Origin: Allium sativum
Lineage: Eukaryota > Streptophyta > Magnoliopsida > Asparagales > Amaryllidaceae
NCBI GenBank assembly: GCA_030737875.1
Contig: CM060911.1
Coordinates: forward strand, 110,340,625-110,404,624
Length of the DNA: 64,000 nt
Direction of reading: 5' to 3'
Below are positions 26,040-37,440 of this stretch, piece by piece; the stretch's first letter is position 1, and each line of letters starts with the position of its first letter. Both the position numbers and the translations under genes were made by a program. The notes under the pieces are model-generated. The model was not told the origin of the DNA. It was given only the letters and a program-made list of their open reading frames with translations, and did no database searches.

Positions 26040-26470
26040 TCATAATGCTATGATACTTTAGCATTTTATTAACAACAAATTGCTTAAATATAAAAATCAA
26101 AATAATAGGAGAGTTTAGCATTTTTGTAATAGCATGTTGACTACCAATTAAAAATCAAAATGGTGGTAGAAGCTAGCATTTTTTTAACAACAATTTGTAT
26201 TATCAAAAATATTATTATAATGCTAGCAGAATTTAGTATTTTTCAATCACCATGTTATTAAAAAAATCATAATGCTAGGAGAATTAGCATTTCACGAACA
26301 GTGTGCTGCTTATTTAAAAAGATATCATAATGGTGGCAGAAGAAAGTCTTTTGTGAACAACATGCTAGTTTATAAATTTTTTTCCAAAATGTTAGTGAAG
26401 GCTAGCATTTTAAAAAATAACAATCACAATGCTACAAGTTAGCATCTTAGGAACAGAATATTGCTTAATA
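26040..26470. repeat. Diverged TAGCATTTT / AATGCTA tandem repeats
   Basis: About six loosely related units of roughly 60-70 bp with tagcatttt..aacaacaaattgc and aatgctaggagaattagcat words, diverged relatives of the 235-bp array further right. The inverted words can fold as small hairpins. Confidence 0.65.
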
Positions 26471-26826
26471 ATTACAAAAAAAAAATACGTATTATAATTT
26501 ACATTTACCTATCCATCTATAAATTCTTCAAATAACAGTGCTTCTAGCATGGACTGTACAATCGTTATCCCTCCTTTTTCAGTATCATCATTTCGCCATG
26601 CTATTGTGCTATATTAATATTATAATTTAAAATTATTAAAATAACACTGATTCGTTTAAATAAATTTAGATTTTAACGAGTATAAAAAACTTACTTTGCT
26701 TTGTCTTCGCATGCAAATAATGACCTGATTATGCTATGTTTGTGTGAATCTAGGAGTTGTAATATCGGACTCTTTACAATATTTCTTTGGTAATATACTT
26801 TCCTTCGTGGGAATATTTGTCAACAT

Positions 26827-27720
26827 TCAGAGGTTATTCATCTTGAACTTCATCATCTGTACTGGCTTCTTCTTTCCCTTTTTCCACCAGTTCTTTCTAT
26901 TCTTCAGTTTCTTCGACTTTTTATCGCTTTCTTCACTTCCATCTTCATCCCCATCTTCATCCTCATCTTCATTGCTTGTTTTTTCAATATCTACTTCACC
27001 GTCTATTTCATCTTCTTTTTTATTCTCCTCTACTTCACCTTCATCTTCATTCTCTACATCATGTGTTTTATCTTCTCTTTTGTTCTCTTCACTTTCTTCT
27101 TCATTCTCATTTTCTATTTCATCATTTTGTTCCTCCACCATTCTACTGTCTTTCTCATCGTTTTTGGTTTTTTATGATATACTACTTTATACTAAAATTA
27201 AGAATCAACTTTTGACTTCCTCTTTTTCTCTTTTAATCTTTCAATCATTGAACTTGGTGTTACTTTTTTAAGTCGCTGGCTTCTTCTCACACCCTTCTTT
27301 TCTTGATTTCCCACTTTTTTGTACTCTTCCTGAGTCTCATTATATGGTGTGCTTAGAAGGTCGAAAGGAGGGGTAAGTTGCTCTATAAACTTATGAATAA
27401 TCAGATTTTGCTGTTCCTTATCAGATTCTTGGAGCACTGATTTTAGCATGCGAATTTCTTTTTCTTTTTGAACTAATTCTTCTTCTCTTTTTTCCTTAGC
27501 TCCTTTTCTTCCTCCAACTTTGTTTTCACATCCTTCAATTCATTCGCTAATTGTCTAATTTGAAATTGTTGCATTTCAATTTATCTGTCTTTTTCATCAA
27601 TTCCTAACCCTTCATCTTCACCTTGACTTGTAATCTCTTTTATTTGCAAAAGTGCTTTGTTCTCCGATTCATCGAGCAACATCTTCTTTTTAGATGTTAT
27701 TTTCTTAATTCCAAGTGAAA
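26827..27720 (-). pseudogene. ULP1-like gene: coiled-coil, basic and acidic region
   Basis: From about 27720 leftward the - strand encodes a charged, helix-forming stretch (KALLQIKEITSQGEDEGLG, then MQQFQIRQLANELKDVKTK and KLEEEKELRKKEKK). One stop (about 27584) and a frame change interrupt it. A clean frame follows at 27449-27198 with FIEQLTPPFDLLSTPYNETQ and the basic motif RRSQRLKKVTPSS, a likely nuclear signal. A separate frame at 27141-26827 is strongly acidic (Glu/Asp/Asn repeats) and ends with a Lys/Trp-rich tail. In plant MULE ULP1-type proteins such charged linkers lie between the N-terminal region and the protease domain, which fits the order here. The + strand Ser/Phe-rich frame over 26744-27271 is the antisense of this. 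Confidence 0.55.
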
Positions 27721-27889
27721 TCTATAATAGGCTAACATAAAAGTTTTTCAGTCATAAATTCATATATCATTTCTAACATTATGAAATGCCAGGATGTTCT
27801 AGCATATTAATAAATACACATAAATAAATGTAAAATTATTTACTGAATTAGGACAACTAAGTTTTGAGTGATAAAGGGATCGTTACAAA

Positions 27890-28740
27890 ACCAATTGCAT
27901 AATTGAAATGCTAGCAGAATTCAGTATTTTCAATCACCATGTTAATCACAAGAAAAAAAAATCATAATGCTAGGAGAATTAGCATTTCACATATAGTGTG
28001 CTGTTTATTTTAGAAGTTATTATAATAGTAGGATAGTTTAGCATTTTATTAACAACAAATTGCTTAAATAAAAAAATCAAAATGATAGGAGAGGCTAGCG
28101 TTTTTGTAATAGAATGTTGACTAGTCAATTAAAAATCAAAATGCTCGTAGAAGCTAAGCATTTTTTGAACAACATTTTTTAATCACAAAAAAAAAATCAT
28201 AATGCTAGGAGAATTATCATTTCACGTACAGTGTGCTGTTTATTTAAAAAGTTATTATAATGGTAGGATAGTTTAGCATTTTATTAACAACAAATTGCTT
28301 AAACAAAAAATCAAAATGATAGGAGAGGTTAGCATTTTTGTAATAGCATGTTGATTATTGAATTAAAAATCAAAATGCTTTTAAAAGCTAAGCATTTTTG
28401 AACAACATTTTATAATCACAAAAAAAAAACTAATTCTAGGAGTATTAGCATTTTGCGTACAGTGTGCTGTTTATTTAAAAAGTTATTATAATGGTAGGAT
28501 AGTTTAACATTTTATTAACAACAAATTGCTTAAATAAAAAAATGAAAATGATTGGAGAGGTTAGCATTTTTGTAATAGAATGTTGACTACCCAATTAAAA
28601 ATCAAAATGCTTTTAGAAGCTAAGCATTTTTTGAACAACATTTTGTAATCACCAAAAAAAAAACATAATGCTAGGAGTTTTAGCATTTCGCATACAGTGT
28701 GCTGTTTATTTAAAAAGTTATTATAATGGTAGGATAGTTT
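27890..28740. repeat. About 235-bp tandem array of hairpin-forming units (left part)
   Basis: Units begin near 27900, 28130, 28365 and 28600; the shared word gtgctgtttattt lies at about 28000, 28228, 28463 and 28702. Each unit carries tagcatttt four times and the complement aatgct several times, pairing as aatgctaggagtattagcatt and aaaatgctt...aagcatttt. A diverged continuation is found at 34325-34700, on the far side of an LTR-type insertion. The array lies in an intron of the ULP1-like gene. Confidence 0.85.
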
Positions 28741-30460
28741 AGCTTCTGAGGTAATTAAAGCAATATAACTTCAAGTCGGTAATTAAACCAATATAACATG
28801 TAATGACCAGCCATTTTCGACCACTTCAAGCCGGTAATTAAATCAACTCGAACTGCTCGAAAACAATAGATTATTATTAGCTTCTGAGGTAAATAAAATA
28901 AATCACAGAACCACAGATCACAGACACAGATACAGAGCAATATGATATCTCGCAACGGAAAAATAAATAATACAATAGTAGTTCATGAAGCTACTAAATA
29001 AAAAATTTCATCAGAGTTTACATAAATAATACAGTGGAAGCCTAACACAATTGAATTCTAATACATGGATAAATGATAACAGTTTGAAATAGAAATGACA
29101 AGAACAGCTGAATGAATTGAATAACTGGTCAACAGGTGGATATAGGATGAGCAAAACCCAATATAACTTCAGACTCCAAAGTGAATCTCAAAAGCAGCAA
29201 TAATCGATCTGATCCGAACCATAATGCAAAACAAAATAATTCGGATCAGGACTAACATTCTCACGGAAGTAAATCAATCAACTGAAATGTTCGATGAAAT
29301 GCATTCAACAACTTAAAAGATGTTTGGGATAACCATCCTTTAAGAATCCGTCCAACTAATACACTAGATGCAATAGTGTCAATCATCTAAGTAAATAGCA
29401 AAATAACATAGGCGGGATTTCCATATTTACACCATTGGTGTATTTCGTAACAAAACTTATATTTCAATTTCAACAAATCATATCATATTTAAATTTCAAA
29501 ATCATATTTTGTTTTATAATTCAAAACATAATAATTGAAATTGTATTTATAAATTATAATTTAACTATGAAAATAAATATATATGTATAAGTTTATAGAA
29601 TTCTAAAACAAATTAGAAAAAAATAGATTATAAACATATATAAGACTAAAATAATATAGAAATAGGTTTTTTTTAAGAATAAATTATTATATAAAAGTTT
29701 AAAATCTTTAAAACAAATCATTTTTCGTCGAAACATGACCAACGACGTCCGTATATACTTTCCTACCCTATATTCACGTGATATGGATATTTATCACTTT
29801 AAATCCGCAATCCCAAATTCAATAAAAACCGTTCAGGTCTATCATTTCAACCCATAACGATTTTCCCCTATCTAGTGTCTGTTCGGGTATGTATCATTTC
29901 AACCTTTAGTGATTTTTCCTAAACTAGGGTATCAACAATCACAAACAATGGTCACATAGCATCAATCACAGCATATACATCCTCAGTGCAACTATGTGTT
30001 ATATGAGTATATCGTGTCATATATGAAATGTGCATACATATCAAATCAAACAATTCCTACCAACAGTCATATACATTTCATATAACAGTTCATTATTGAT
30101 CTAACATCCATGAAAAATGTAAGTCAGGTGTGAAATAAACTCACCTTTTGTGGCAAAGAAATTGAAAACAGCAGACGGATCGACATAGAATTTGATCGAC
30201 GACTTTCAGGCATGATTCAGAATGATTTCAACTCGACGATCACTCAATTTTATAATTCTAAAAAAAAGAGGCTATGGACACCTTAATGGATTGGTACGGC
30301 TATCTGGTTTTTGGTCGGTACGATATTGGGGTTTTTGGGCCGGTGCCGAACTCAACACCACACAACTTACCCAAAATAAACACAACACTACGCTGAATGA
30401 ACAGACACACAACAACAAAACCGTAAACCATATATATATTTGTTTAAATTACATACACAC

Positions 30461-30462
<2 letters not shown>

Positions 30463-30500
<38 letters not shown>
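30463..30500. repeat. (AT)n microsatellite
   Basis: About 19 uninterrupted AT dinucleotides followed by an aaacacacacac stretch. It lies inside the LTR-type insertion. Confidence 0.95.
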
Positions 30501-30504
<4 letters not shown>

Positions 30505-31979
30505 ACACACACGACAAAATAAGAACTCACGCAGAAAACAATACACTCACGCACAAACTAACACAGTAATCACACAAACAACTCAACGCCATAGACCCAA
30601 AAAACAGACACAAACTCGCGTAGGAAATAAAACACTCACTCATATAATTAAACTCACACAGTAAAACAAACCCACTCAACACTGACACCGCAAACACCCA
30701 CTCACAAGTTAAAACACGCAAGGAATCAGGAGGTTGGTGAACACGGGTCAGCAAGGAAAAGGATGGGTTCGGCATGTCTTGGGGTTGGCTGATGTCGCGG
30801 TCACTGAAGCAAGAGAAAGGAAAGGAGACAGGTCGGCTGGCCAGGCGGGCGAGGCGCGGTTACAAGGGTGGACAATGGAGGTTGGTGGCATCTGCTTCAA
30901 CAGGTGGGCGAGTGGGAGGGGATCGCCGGACTGGGAGACTCGACGGAGGCTGACTGACATGGTGAGGCACGGTTTAATGGGCTGGTGGAGCTGAAGCGGA
31001 GGGCTTCAAATAGCGGATAAGATGGAGATCAGTGGGAATGGGGAAGAACTGGTGTTCTAATTTTTTTTTCTCTGTGAAGACAAACGATGAAGATAAAAAG
31101 CGGAGAGAAGGAAATCAAAGGGAAAAGAAAATATGAATGGGAAATGTATACGAATGGGAGAAATACAGTGTCCACCTTTATTACTGTAAAGTGGCGTATG
31201 GGGTGGAGATGGCAATTGGATTTTTTTTTTGGGATTTTCTTTATTTACTAAGCCTTGTAAATGGACAACTATGCCACGAATTTTATGCTGAAACTTATGA
31301 TTTTTAAATTCAAAAGAAACCAATGTTCAGAAATGGAGTGGACGTAAATAAATCGATTAGCATTTAAAAAACAAAACAAAACAAAAGGACAGTAAAAATG
31401 AAACAACGTTCTAAAATGAATGGACAGACAGTTCTCAAAATAAAGAAATAAATAAAGGACAACAAGGAACAAATTACTTTACAACTTGAAGGGAGTGAAC
31501 ATTTTGAAAAAATAAAATAAAAGTTAACGGACACTGCTTTAAATCTTCACTAACGTACGGACCATGAACCGACGTTGAGAAATCAGTAACCGACTTTTAG
31601 AGTAGCCGAGAATTTTTCCAATTTCAGAACATAAAATCTCATGATGTCAATATTTAGAAATCGGTATATTGTTAGACCAAAAATTGGGCCTAACACCCAA
31701 ATGCAGATCACAGAATGCAGAAAAGAGTAAATAAAGAGGAGACACACAAGGTTTTTATAGTGGTTCGGCTGTAGATGTAGCCTACGTCCACTTTATAATC
31801 TTATTGTTATACTGACAGATTACAAGAATCAGTTATATGTAGACACACAATCCGTGTGTTAATTGTATTGAAAAGAGAAGAATTTGAGTGTATGGAGGTG
31901 CAAAGTCCTTGCACTTCAGTAATGGTGGAAGCTATGAAGAGTTAGAGCCAAAAAGATCCTTGAAAATGCCTTCAAATGG

Positions 31980-31991
31980 TGTATTTATAGC
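31980..31991 (-). promoter_or_regulatory. TATA box of the left arm, directed left
   Basis: The - strand reads gctataaataca. It is the mirror copy of the box at 32609-32620, so transcripts from the two arms would run outward. Confidence 0.6.
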
Positions 31992-32205
31992 TGTTTCCTG
32001 AAGGCGGTTCATGGGACACATGGCACGCATCCCAAAAATCTCGAAATGTGGTGGAAAACGTCCAGAAACCCTCTCCAAATCGTCATATGACATGTGTAAT
32101 AAGATCCATGCAAGTTGAAGTGAAAATAGCCTTTAGAATAGGTCAAAACAGTGCAGAACTACAGGCGGTTCGCGGTCCCCATGCGCTCCACGATCGGGTC
32201 GCGAC

Positions 32206-32395
32206 CTAGCGGTGCGACTCCTAGGATCAGGTCGCGACCTAGGGGGGCGACTCCTAGGATTGGACCGCGACCTAGGGGTGCGACTCCTAGGATCGGATCG
32301 CGACCTAGGGGTGCGACTCCCTTCCTGGCCCCCTTCCTGGCCTAGGGGTCCGATCCTAGGAGTCGCCCCCCTAGGTCGCGATCTGATCCTAGGAG
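32206..32395. repeat. 33-bp minisatellite, inverted about the centre of the palindrome
   Basis: Three direct units of exactly 33 bp (from 32206, 32239 and 32272) share ctaggggtgcgactcctagg and a gtcgcgac word. After a short hinge with two cttcctggc copies (about 32320-32342) about two units follow in reverse orientation. Each unit contains the self-complementary words cctagg and gtcgcgac. The Arg/Gly/Pro-rich + strand frame over this stretch is only its translation. Confidence 0.9.
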
Positions 32396-32608
32396 TCGCG
32401 ACCCGATCGTGGAGCGCATGGGGACCGCGAACCGCCTATAGTTCTGCACTATTTTGACATATTCTAAAGGCTATTTTCACTCCAACTTGCATGGATCTTA
32501 TTATACATGTCATATAACGATTTGGAGAGGGTTTCTGGACGTTTTCCACCACATTTCGAGATTTTTGGGATGCGTGCCATGTGTCCCATGAACCGCCTTC
32601 AGGAAACA

Positions 32609-32620
32609 GCTATAAATACA
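32609..32620 (+). promoter_or_regulatory. TATA box of the right arm, directed right
   Basis: The + strand reads gctataaataca, followed by a leader and the Copia-like R-U5 end up to 32936. Confidence 0.6.
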
Positions 32621-34324
32621 CCATTTGAAGGCATTTTCAAGGATCTTTTTGGCTCTAACTCTTCATAGCTTCCACCATTACTGAAGTGCAAGAACTTTGC
32701 ACCTCCATACACTCAAATTCTTCTCTTTTCAATACAATTAACACACGGATTGTGTGTCTACATATAACTGATTCTTGTAATCTGTCAGTATAACAATAAG
32801 ATTATAAAGTGTACGTAGGTACATCTACAGCCGAACCACTATAAAAACCTTGTGTGTCTCCTCTTTATTTACTCTTTTCTGCATTCTGTGATCTGTGATC
32901 TGCATTTGGGTGTTAGGCCCAATTTTTGGTCTAACATATATGAATAGAAAATAAAGAGGTAAAAGAACGTTTGGAAAATAAACTCATGCATGCCATTGGA
33001 AGCGTACATTATCTATTGCCATTTTTGTTGGAAGATGGACATGCGCATGCATGCCATTATATCAAAGTTGAATGCATATCAACACATGGTTTTGAAAATA
33101 AGGAAAATGAACATGGATATATGGATGTTATGTGCATGCATGACTTGGAATTGTAAAATTAACTACAACGTGTCAACGTGCATGTCAGGGAAAAGGTATT
33201 ACCTAACTAAAAAGGACTTTGCTACATCAACCAGGTTAAAAGCCGGTTAAAAATGCGGAACAGCTGAAATACTGCAATTCAGCAGAAGAAAAGGTGTGTA
33301 ATGCACGTGGTGGATGGATATCAGGGGAGCGTTACCTCATTTAAGAGTCCAGATTACTTCTGCGTAATCTCACCGCATAAGAAAGCGGTCGTTCTAGCAT
33401 TTTGGAACTAAAAAAGTGCCCACATTCTAAGCTTTTTTTTGGAAATAAAAATTTAAATGTGTGGTTTAATAAAATAAAAGAACGGGTTTTGCAGACCCAA
33501 AATATAAAGAAAAATATGATGTATCCGAATATGGACACTTCGAACTCAAATGATTTTGTTTTAAAAATGAACTGCGCAAGCCTTTTAGCTATTTCTGCGC
33601 GAATCGGGCATCGAAACTGACAAACGAACATACTGCGCTAATCAGCGCGACGAGACAGTCGAAACGGTATATAGTTTGCAGTGTCAGGATGCTCCGTTCA
33701 AAAGAGCGTTACGGACCCCTTTTAAAAGGAAAAATGGCACAAAAAACGATTAAACGGAGATCAAAATGTCCAATTTTCACAAAACGAATTTCGCCGTCAG
33801 ATTCATGACAACAAATAGAATATTTTCCATGTTTGTCCGAACTGATTTCAGAGAGATTTTAAAATCGTTAAAATTTGAACTATTATGGGCAGCTTTGCAC
33901 CGAAAAATACGTGACCGACAACATTCAAATTTTCCGACGAAATTAATTTCTACGCTATGTCTGGTTAGACCCATCTCAAATATATATTTTTCGGATTTTT
34001 ATTTTTTTATTACATTTTCATTTTTATTTGAGATATATCAGTTGCCGCTACCGCAAATAATCGTCAAAAACCGATTCAAACGAAGTGACTAAAATTTAAC
34101 GTTTTTAATATAAGATTATTTAAATTGCTTCTAAATGAAAATAACAAAATATTAAAGATAAACGTTTCATTATAAATCGATTTCATGTTTTAATTTTAAT
34201 TCAGAATCAAAAATAGCTATAAAAGTACAAACAACTGAGCTTTAAACGTATAAAATAAAATCAAAATCAAAATTTAAATTAAATAATCAAATAAAAATAC
34301 ACTTAAAATTCTAGGTTGTTACAG

Positions 34325-34700
34325 TTGGATAGTTTAGCATTTTTTAACAACAAATTGCTTAAACAAAAAAATCAAAATGATAGGAGAGGTTAGAATTTTT
34401 GTAATAGAATGTTGACTACTCAATCAAAAATCAAAATGCTTTTAGAAGCTAATCATTTTTTGAACAACATTTTTTAATCACAAAAATTAAAAAAATTCAT
34501 AATGCTAGGAGTATTAGCATTTCGCGTAAAGTGTGTTGTTTATTTAAAAAGTTATTATAATGGTAGCAGAAAAAAATCATTTGGGAACAACATATTGGTT
34601 TATTAAAAAAAATCAAAATGATAGTGGAGGTTAGCATTTAAAAAAAAAAACTATCACAATGCTACAAGTTAACTGCTATGTTTCCAGTATTAAACAGAAA
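34325..34700. repeat. 235-bp array, right part after the LTR-type insertion
   Basis: It resumes with ggatagtttagcatttttta and the same word order as the array at 27890-28740 (gttagaatttttgtaataga, aaaatgcttttagaagctaa, gtgtgttgtttat). Divergence increases to the right, toward the next exon of the ULP1-like gene. Confidence 0.8.
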
Positions 34701-34749
34701 ATTACAAAAGCAATTGCATTATTAAAATTTTAACAACATAAAATATTAT

Positions 34750-35765
34750 CATACCTTTTTATCATCCATATTGGCTAGGATTTCCTTTGAAACAATGTTT
34801 TTCATTAAGTTTAGCGACTATTTTGCAAATCTTGGAGAACCGCTTATCCACTCTTTTCTTGGCTTAAGTATATCAACATATTCACATAGAAAATTAAAAA
34901 AAAAAGAACAAAATATTATTTAGAATAAATTATCATACGTCATATCATACTATATTAAAATTTAATATTATGAAGAATAAATTATCATTGATTTTTTCTT
35001 ACCAGTCGAAGAATGGAATAGCCAAACATATTTCTTGGTTTATCCTTGATTTTTTTTAATGATTTAGTTAAATGATAGTGAATACTTCATGGCCAAGAAA
35101 CTTGATTCATTTTTTTTGGATCAACGTTGTATTGAAGATAACCCCAGTTAAGCATTCTTTGATTATCAGGGAAAAGAAATGTTATAAAGAGAAGAATAAG
35201 AATGAATCATGGCATATCATTTTCCTCTTCTGGAATTTCTTTTTCAATTTCTATTTCTATTCTTTTAATAATAAGATCTTTGGCTATATGATCTATATTA
35301 ATATAATTTCTTGAAACAAACCTTTGACAATTTTCAATGGTGCATGATAAAGACCCTTTAGGTAATGGAAAAATATTTCTCCCATTCACAGGCAAACCAA
35401 AAATTAATGAAACATCTTTCATTGATAATTTTAATTTTTTCCCCCCTAATAGAAAAACATTCTTCCTCAATTGAATAACAACTGATTAAATCATCTAAAA
35501 TTTTAGAAGATTTTCTAATTTGCTTTGCTCCAATGTTACTTGAAAAAAAAAGCATTTATAAATTCATAAAAAGGAGTCTGTTTTAAAAAAATTAATTGAT
35601 TAATTGAAAAACCATTTTTTTTTTAAATTTTTTCAAGAATTTTAACCAATGATACTAGACTACATCAGTACTGGATAGTCTGCTTTTTCCTTTTAAGGCT
35701 CGCAGCTTTTTTTTGCTTTTTGCTATTTTTATTCTCTAGAGAAGAATCCGATATTTCCTGCAAGA
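34750..35765 (-). pseudogene. ULP1-like gene: N-terminal plant-specific region
   Basis: An acceptor ttgcag at about 35757 opens EISDSSLENKNSKKQKKAAS and a Lys-rich tail. Downstream frames read CSLVSLVKILEKI, KNGFSINQLIFLKQTPFYEF, the frame 35555-35358 (NIGAKQIRKSSKILDDLISC) and 35470-35207 (KKLKLSMKDVSLIFGLPVNG). The pattern L(K/T)..DV..IFGLPVNG is characteristic of the region before the protease domain in plant MULE ULP1-like and related mobile-domain proteins. About 35220-34990 continues FLFPDNQRMLNWGYLQYNVD and KPRNMFGYSIL. Near 34880-34750 lies a further piece (YVDILKPRKEWISGSPRFAK). Stops and frame changes (about 35663, 35617, 35538 and 35358) make it non-functional. Confidence 0.65.
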
Positions 35766-35849
35766 CAGAAATAACAAAACAATATAAACTGTATTAAAAT
35801 ATAGAACTGTATTATAATACAATATTAAAGAAATCATTTTGTGCAATAT

Positions 35850-36915
35850 AACGTTAGATTAATTTAGCATTTTCATACATTGTAATGCTTGGTTAAACTG
35901 ACATTTTCATATACTGGTTAAGGCTGGGTAATGCCCTATAATGATAGGTTAACCTAGCATTTTCGTGAAATTTTTAAGGGCTCGGCCACTTGCTGTAGTG
36001 CTAGGTTAACCTGACATTTTCATATATCGATTAAGGGCTCGGTCATGCCATGTAATGACAGGTTAACCTAGCATTTTCGTAAAATTTTCAAGGGCTCGGC
36101 CACTCGCTGTTGTGCTAAGTTAACTTGATGTTTTCTTATGTCGGTAGAGGGCTCGGTCATGCCATGTAATGATAGGTTAACCTAGCACTTTCGTAAAAAT
36201 TTCAAGGGTTCGGCCACTCACTGTAGTGCTAGGTTAACCTGACATTTTCATATATCGGTTGAGAGCTCGGTCATGCCATGTAATGACAGGTTAACCTAGC
36301 ACTTTCGTAAAATTTTCAAGGGCTCGGCCACTCGCTATAGTGCTAGGTTAACTTGACATTTTCATATGTCGGTTAAGGGCTCGGTCATGCCATGTAATGA
36401 CAGGTTGACCTAGCACTTTCGTAAAATTTTCAAGGGCTCGACCACTCACTGTAGCGCTAGGTTAACGTGACATTTTCATATGTCGGTTGAGGGCTCGGTC
36501 ATGCCATGTAATGACAGTAGCATATTTTAAACTTATCTTGAATATTCTGCACTTAATTAACCTAGCACTTTCATATACTGGTTAAGGGCTTGGTCATGCA
36601 CTAAAATGCTAGAGTAACCTAGCACTTTCATACACCGTTTAAGGGCCCGGTCATACGCTCTAATTCTAGGGTAAACTAGCACTTTTATACACTAGTCAAG
36701 GGCTCGGTCATGCGCTCTAATGCTAGGTTAACTTGGCACTTTCATACACTGGTCAAGGTATCGATCATGAGCCATAATCCTAGAGTAACCTAGCACTTTC
36801 ATACATTGGTCAAGGGCTCGGTCATGTGCTCTAATGCTAGGGTAACCTAGCACTTTCATACACTGGTTAAGGGCTCGGTCATATGCCATAATGATAGGGT
36901 AACATAGCACTTTCA
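35850..36915. repeat. 114-bp array of palindromic GGTTAACC units, then 60-bp units
   Basis: Five units with period about 114 bp (tgccatgtaatga near 36045, 36160, 36273, 36388 and 36502), each made of two about 57-bp halves: taatgacaggttaacctagc..ttcgtaaaattttcaagggctcggcca, and tagtgctaggttaacctgac..ttcatatgtcggttaagggctcggtca. After a short break at about 36517-36555, six units of about 60 bp follow (aatgctagggtaacctagca, ctttcatacactggt, caagggctcggtca). The core tgctaggttaacctagca is a near-perfect palindrome. It lies in the first intron of the ULP1-like gene. Confidence 0.9.
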
Positions 36916-37256
36916 GCAACAAATAAAGATAAATGCCAAGTTAATGCTATAAATATAGTTCAATTAACAAACAAATCAATTCTATAATGGTAGATTAACT
37001 TAGAATATTCTGCACTAAATTAACCTAACAAATTTTGCACTATATATCAATGCTAAATTAAACTATAATATTATGCACTAAATTAAACTAGCATATTATT
37101 CACTACATGTCAATGCTAAATTAATCTAACATTTCATAGATTTCTGTTCGTTTTCCCCAATTAACCAATACAAAATTTATAACTACAGCTACATCAACTA
37201 TACACACTCAATTTAAGCAATTAAGTTTAATTTTGTCAAAATATTCTTATACCTGA

Positions 37257-37440
37257 TCTCGTTTTTCCTTCTCCTTCTCCATCATCTTTCTAGCCTTTAT
37301 TGTTGCTAGTGATAATTTCGACGAAGCCCTAGTTTGTTTTGTCGGTGGCGAATTTGGCGATTTATCTGATGACGATGACCTTAAACGACGACTTTCTATT
37401 AGACGATTAAATTTGCATTCAATTTCGAATTATTATTTTT
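37257..37440 (-). pseudogene. ULP1-like gene: first exon
   Basis: The - strand reads ECKFNRLIESRRLRSSSSDK, SPNSPPTKQTRASSKLSLAT and IKARKMMEKEKEKRDQ, then a donor gtataag at about 37255. It is a basic, Ser-rich start such as expected of a nuclear protein. No ATG is seen ahead of it; the frame closes upstream with two adjacent TAA near 37432. Beyond this exon is the right margin of the composite element. Confidence 0.5.

Larger units (their letters stand above)
31670..32936. mobile_element. Palindromic Copia-like LTR element with 5-bp TSD
   Basis: The 1267-bp element starts tgttagacc and ends ggtctaaca and is flanked by tatat on both sides (31665-31669 and 32937-32941). The arms 31670-32205 and about 32396-32936 are inverse copies with about 98 percent identity by eye; differences include a 7-bp catacag-type duplication near the right end and a few substitutions. 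Each arm reads like an LTR end: TATA box, leader, a gccgaaccactataaaaacc region and tgttaggccc...taaca terminus, as in Copia LTRs. The element thus seems to consist of two LTR halves joined head to head at U3. No protein is encoded. It is inserted in the older LTR-type element. Confidence 0.85.
28742..34323 (-). mobile_element. LTR-only insertion of a Tekay-like retrotransposon (diverged)
   Basis: The 235-bp array is interrupted from about 28742 and resumes at 34325. The right edge is ggttgttaca, so the - strand insert begins tgtaacaacc as the other LTRs do. At 28799 is tgtaatgacc, the likely other LTR end, but the stretch 28741-28800 also repeats words found at 28824-28893, so the left border is unclear and no clean 5-bp duplication was seen. 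Inside are agtggaagcctaacac (about 29033), resembling the leader word of the other LTRs, an AT microsatellite, a GC-rich patch (30730-31010), and a nested Copia-like palindrome. Subtracting that, about 4.3 kb remain. There is no gag-pol or primer site. Confidence 0.5.
23700..37440 (-). pseudogene. ULP1-like (peptidase C48) gene of the MULE, decayed and intron-swollen
   Basis: Exon-like pieces run from right to left on the - strand: a basic, Ser-rich N-terminus (37257-37440), a Lys-rich linker and the plant-specific N-terminal region (about 35760-34750), a coiled-coil/Lys-rich part (27720-27198), an acidic part (27141-26827), then the catalytic His/Asp exon (25189-25062) and the catalytic Cys exon (about 23949-23700). 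ULP1 proteases remove SUMO-type modifiers; MULE-borne copies are known as Kaonashi-type, with unknown function for the element. The introns hold most of the length: a 114/60-bp palindromic array, a 235-bp array with an LTR-type insertion, a 446-bp retroposon and a 184-bp array. Stops in the N-terminal exons, and a missing exon between His and Cys, indicate it is not functional. Confidence 0.7.

Noticed and set aside
26744..27271. 175-codon Ser/Phe-rich + strand frame
   Set aside because: Antisense of the acidic and Lys-rich exons of the ULP1-like gene; the repetitive Ser comes from the complement of Glu/Asp codons.
30734..30994. 86-codon Gly/Arg-rich frame and its antisense 70-codon frame
   Set aside because: GC-rich leader patch of an LTR-type insertion; no start context and no family resemblance.
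32151..32457. Arg/Gly/Pro-rich repeat protein
   Set aside because: It is the reading of the 33-bp minisatellite in the palindrome centre, in more than one frame.
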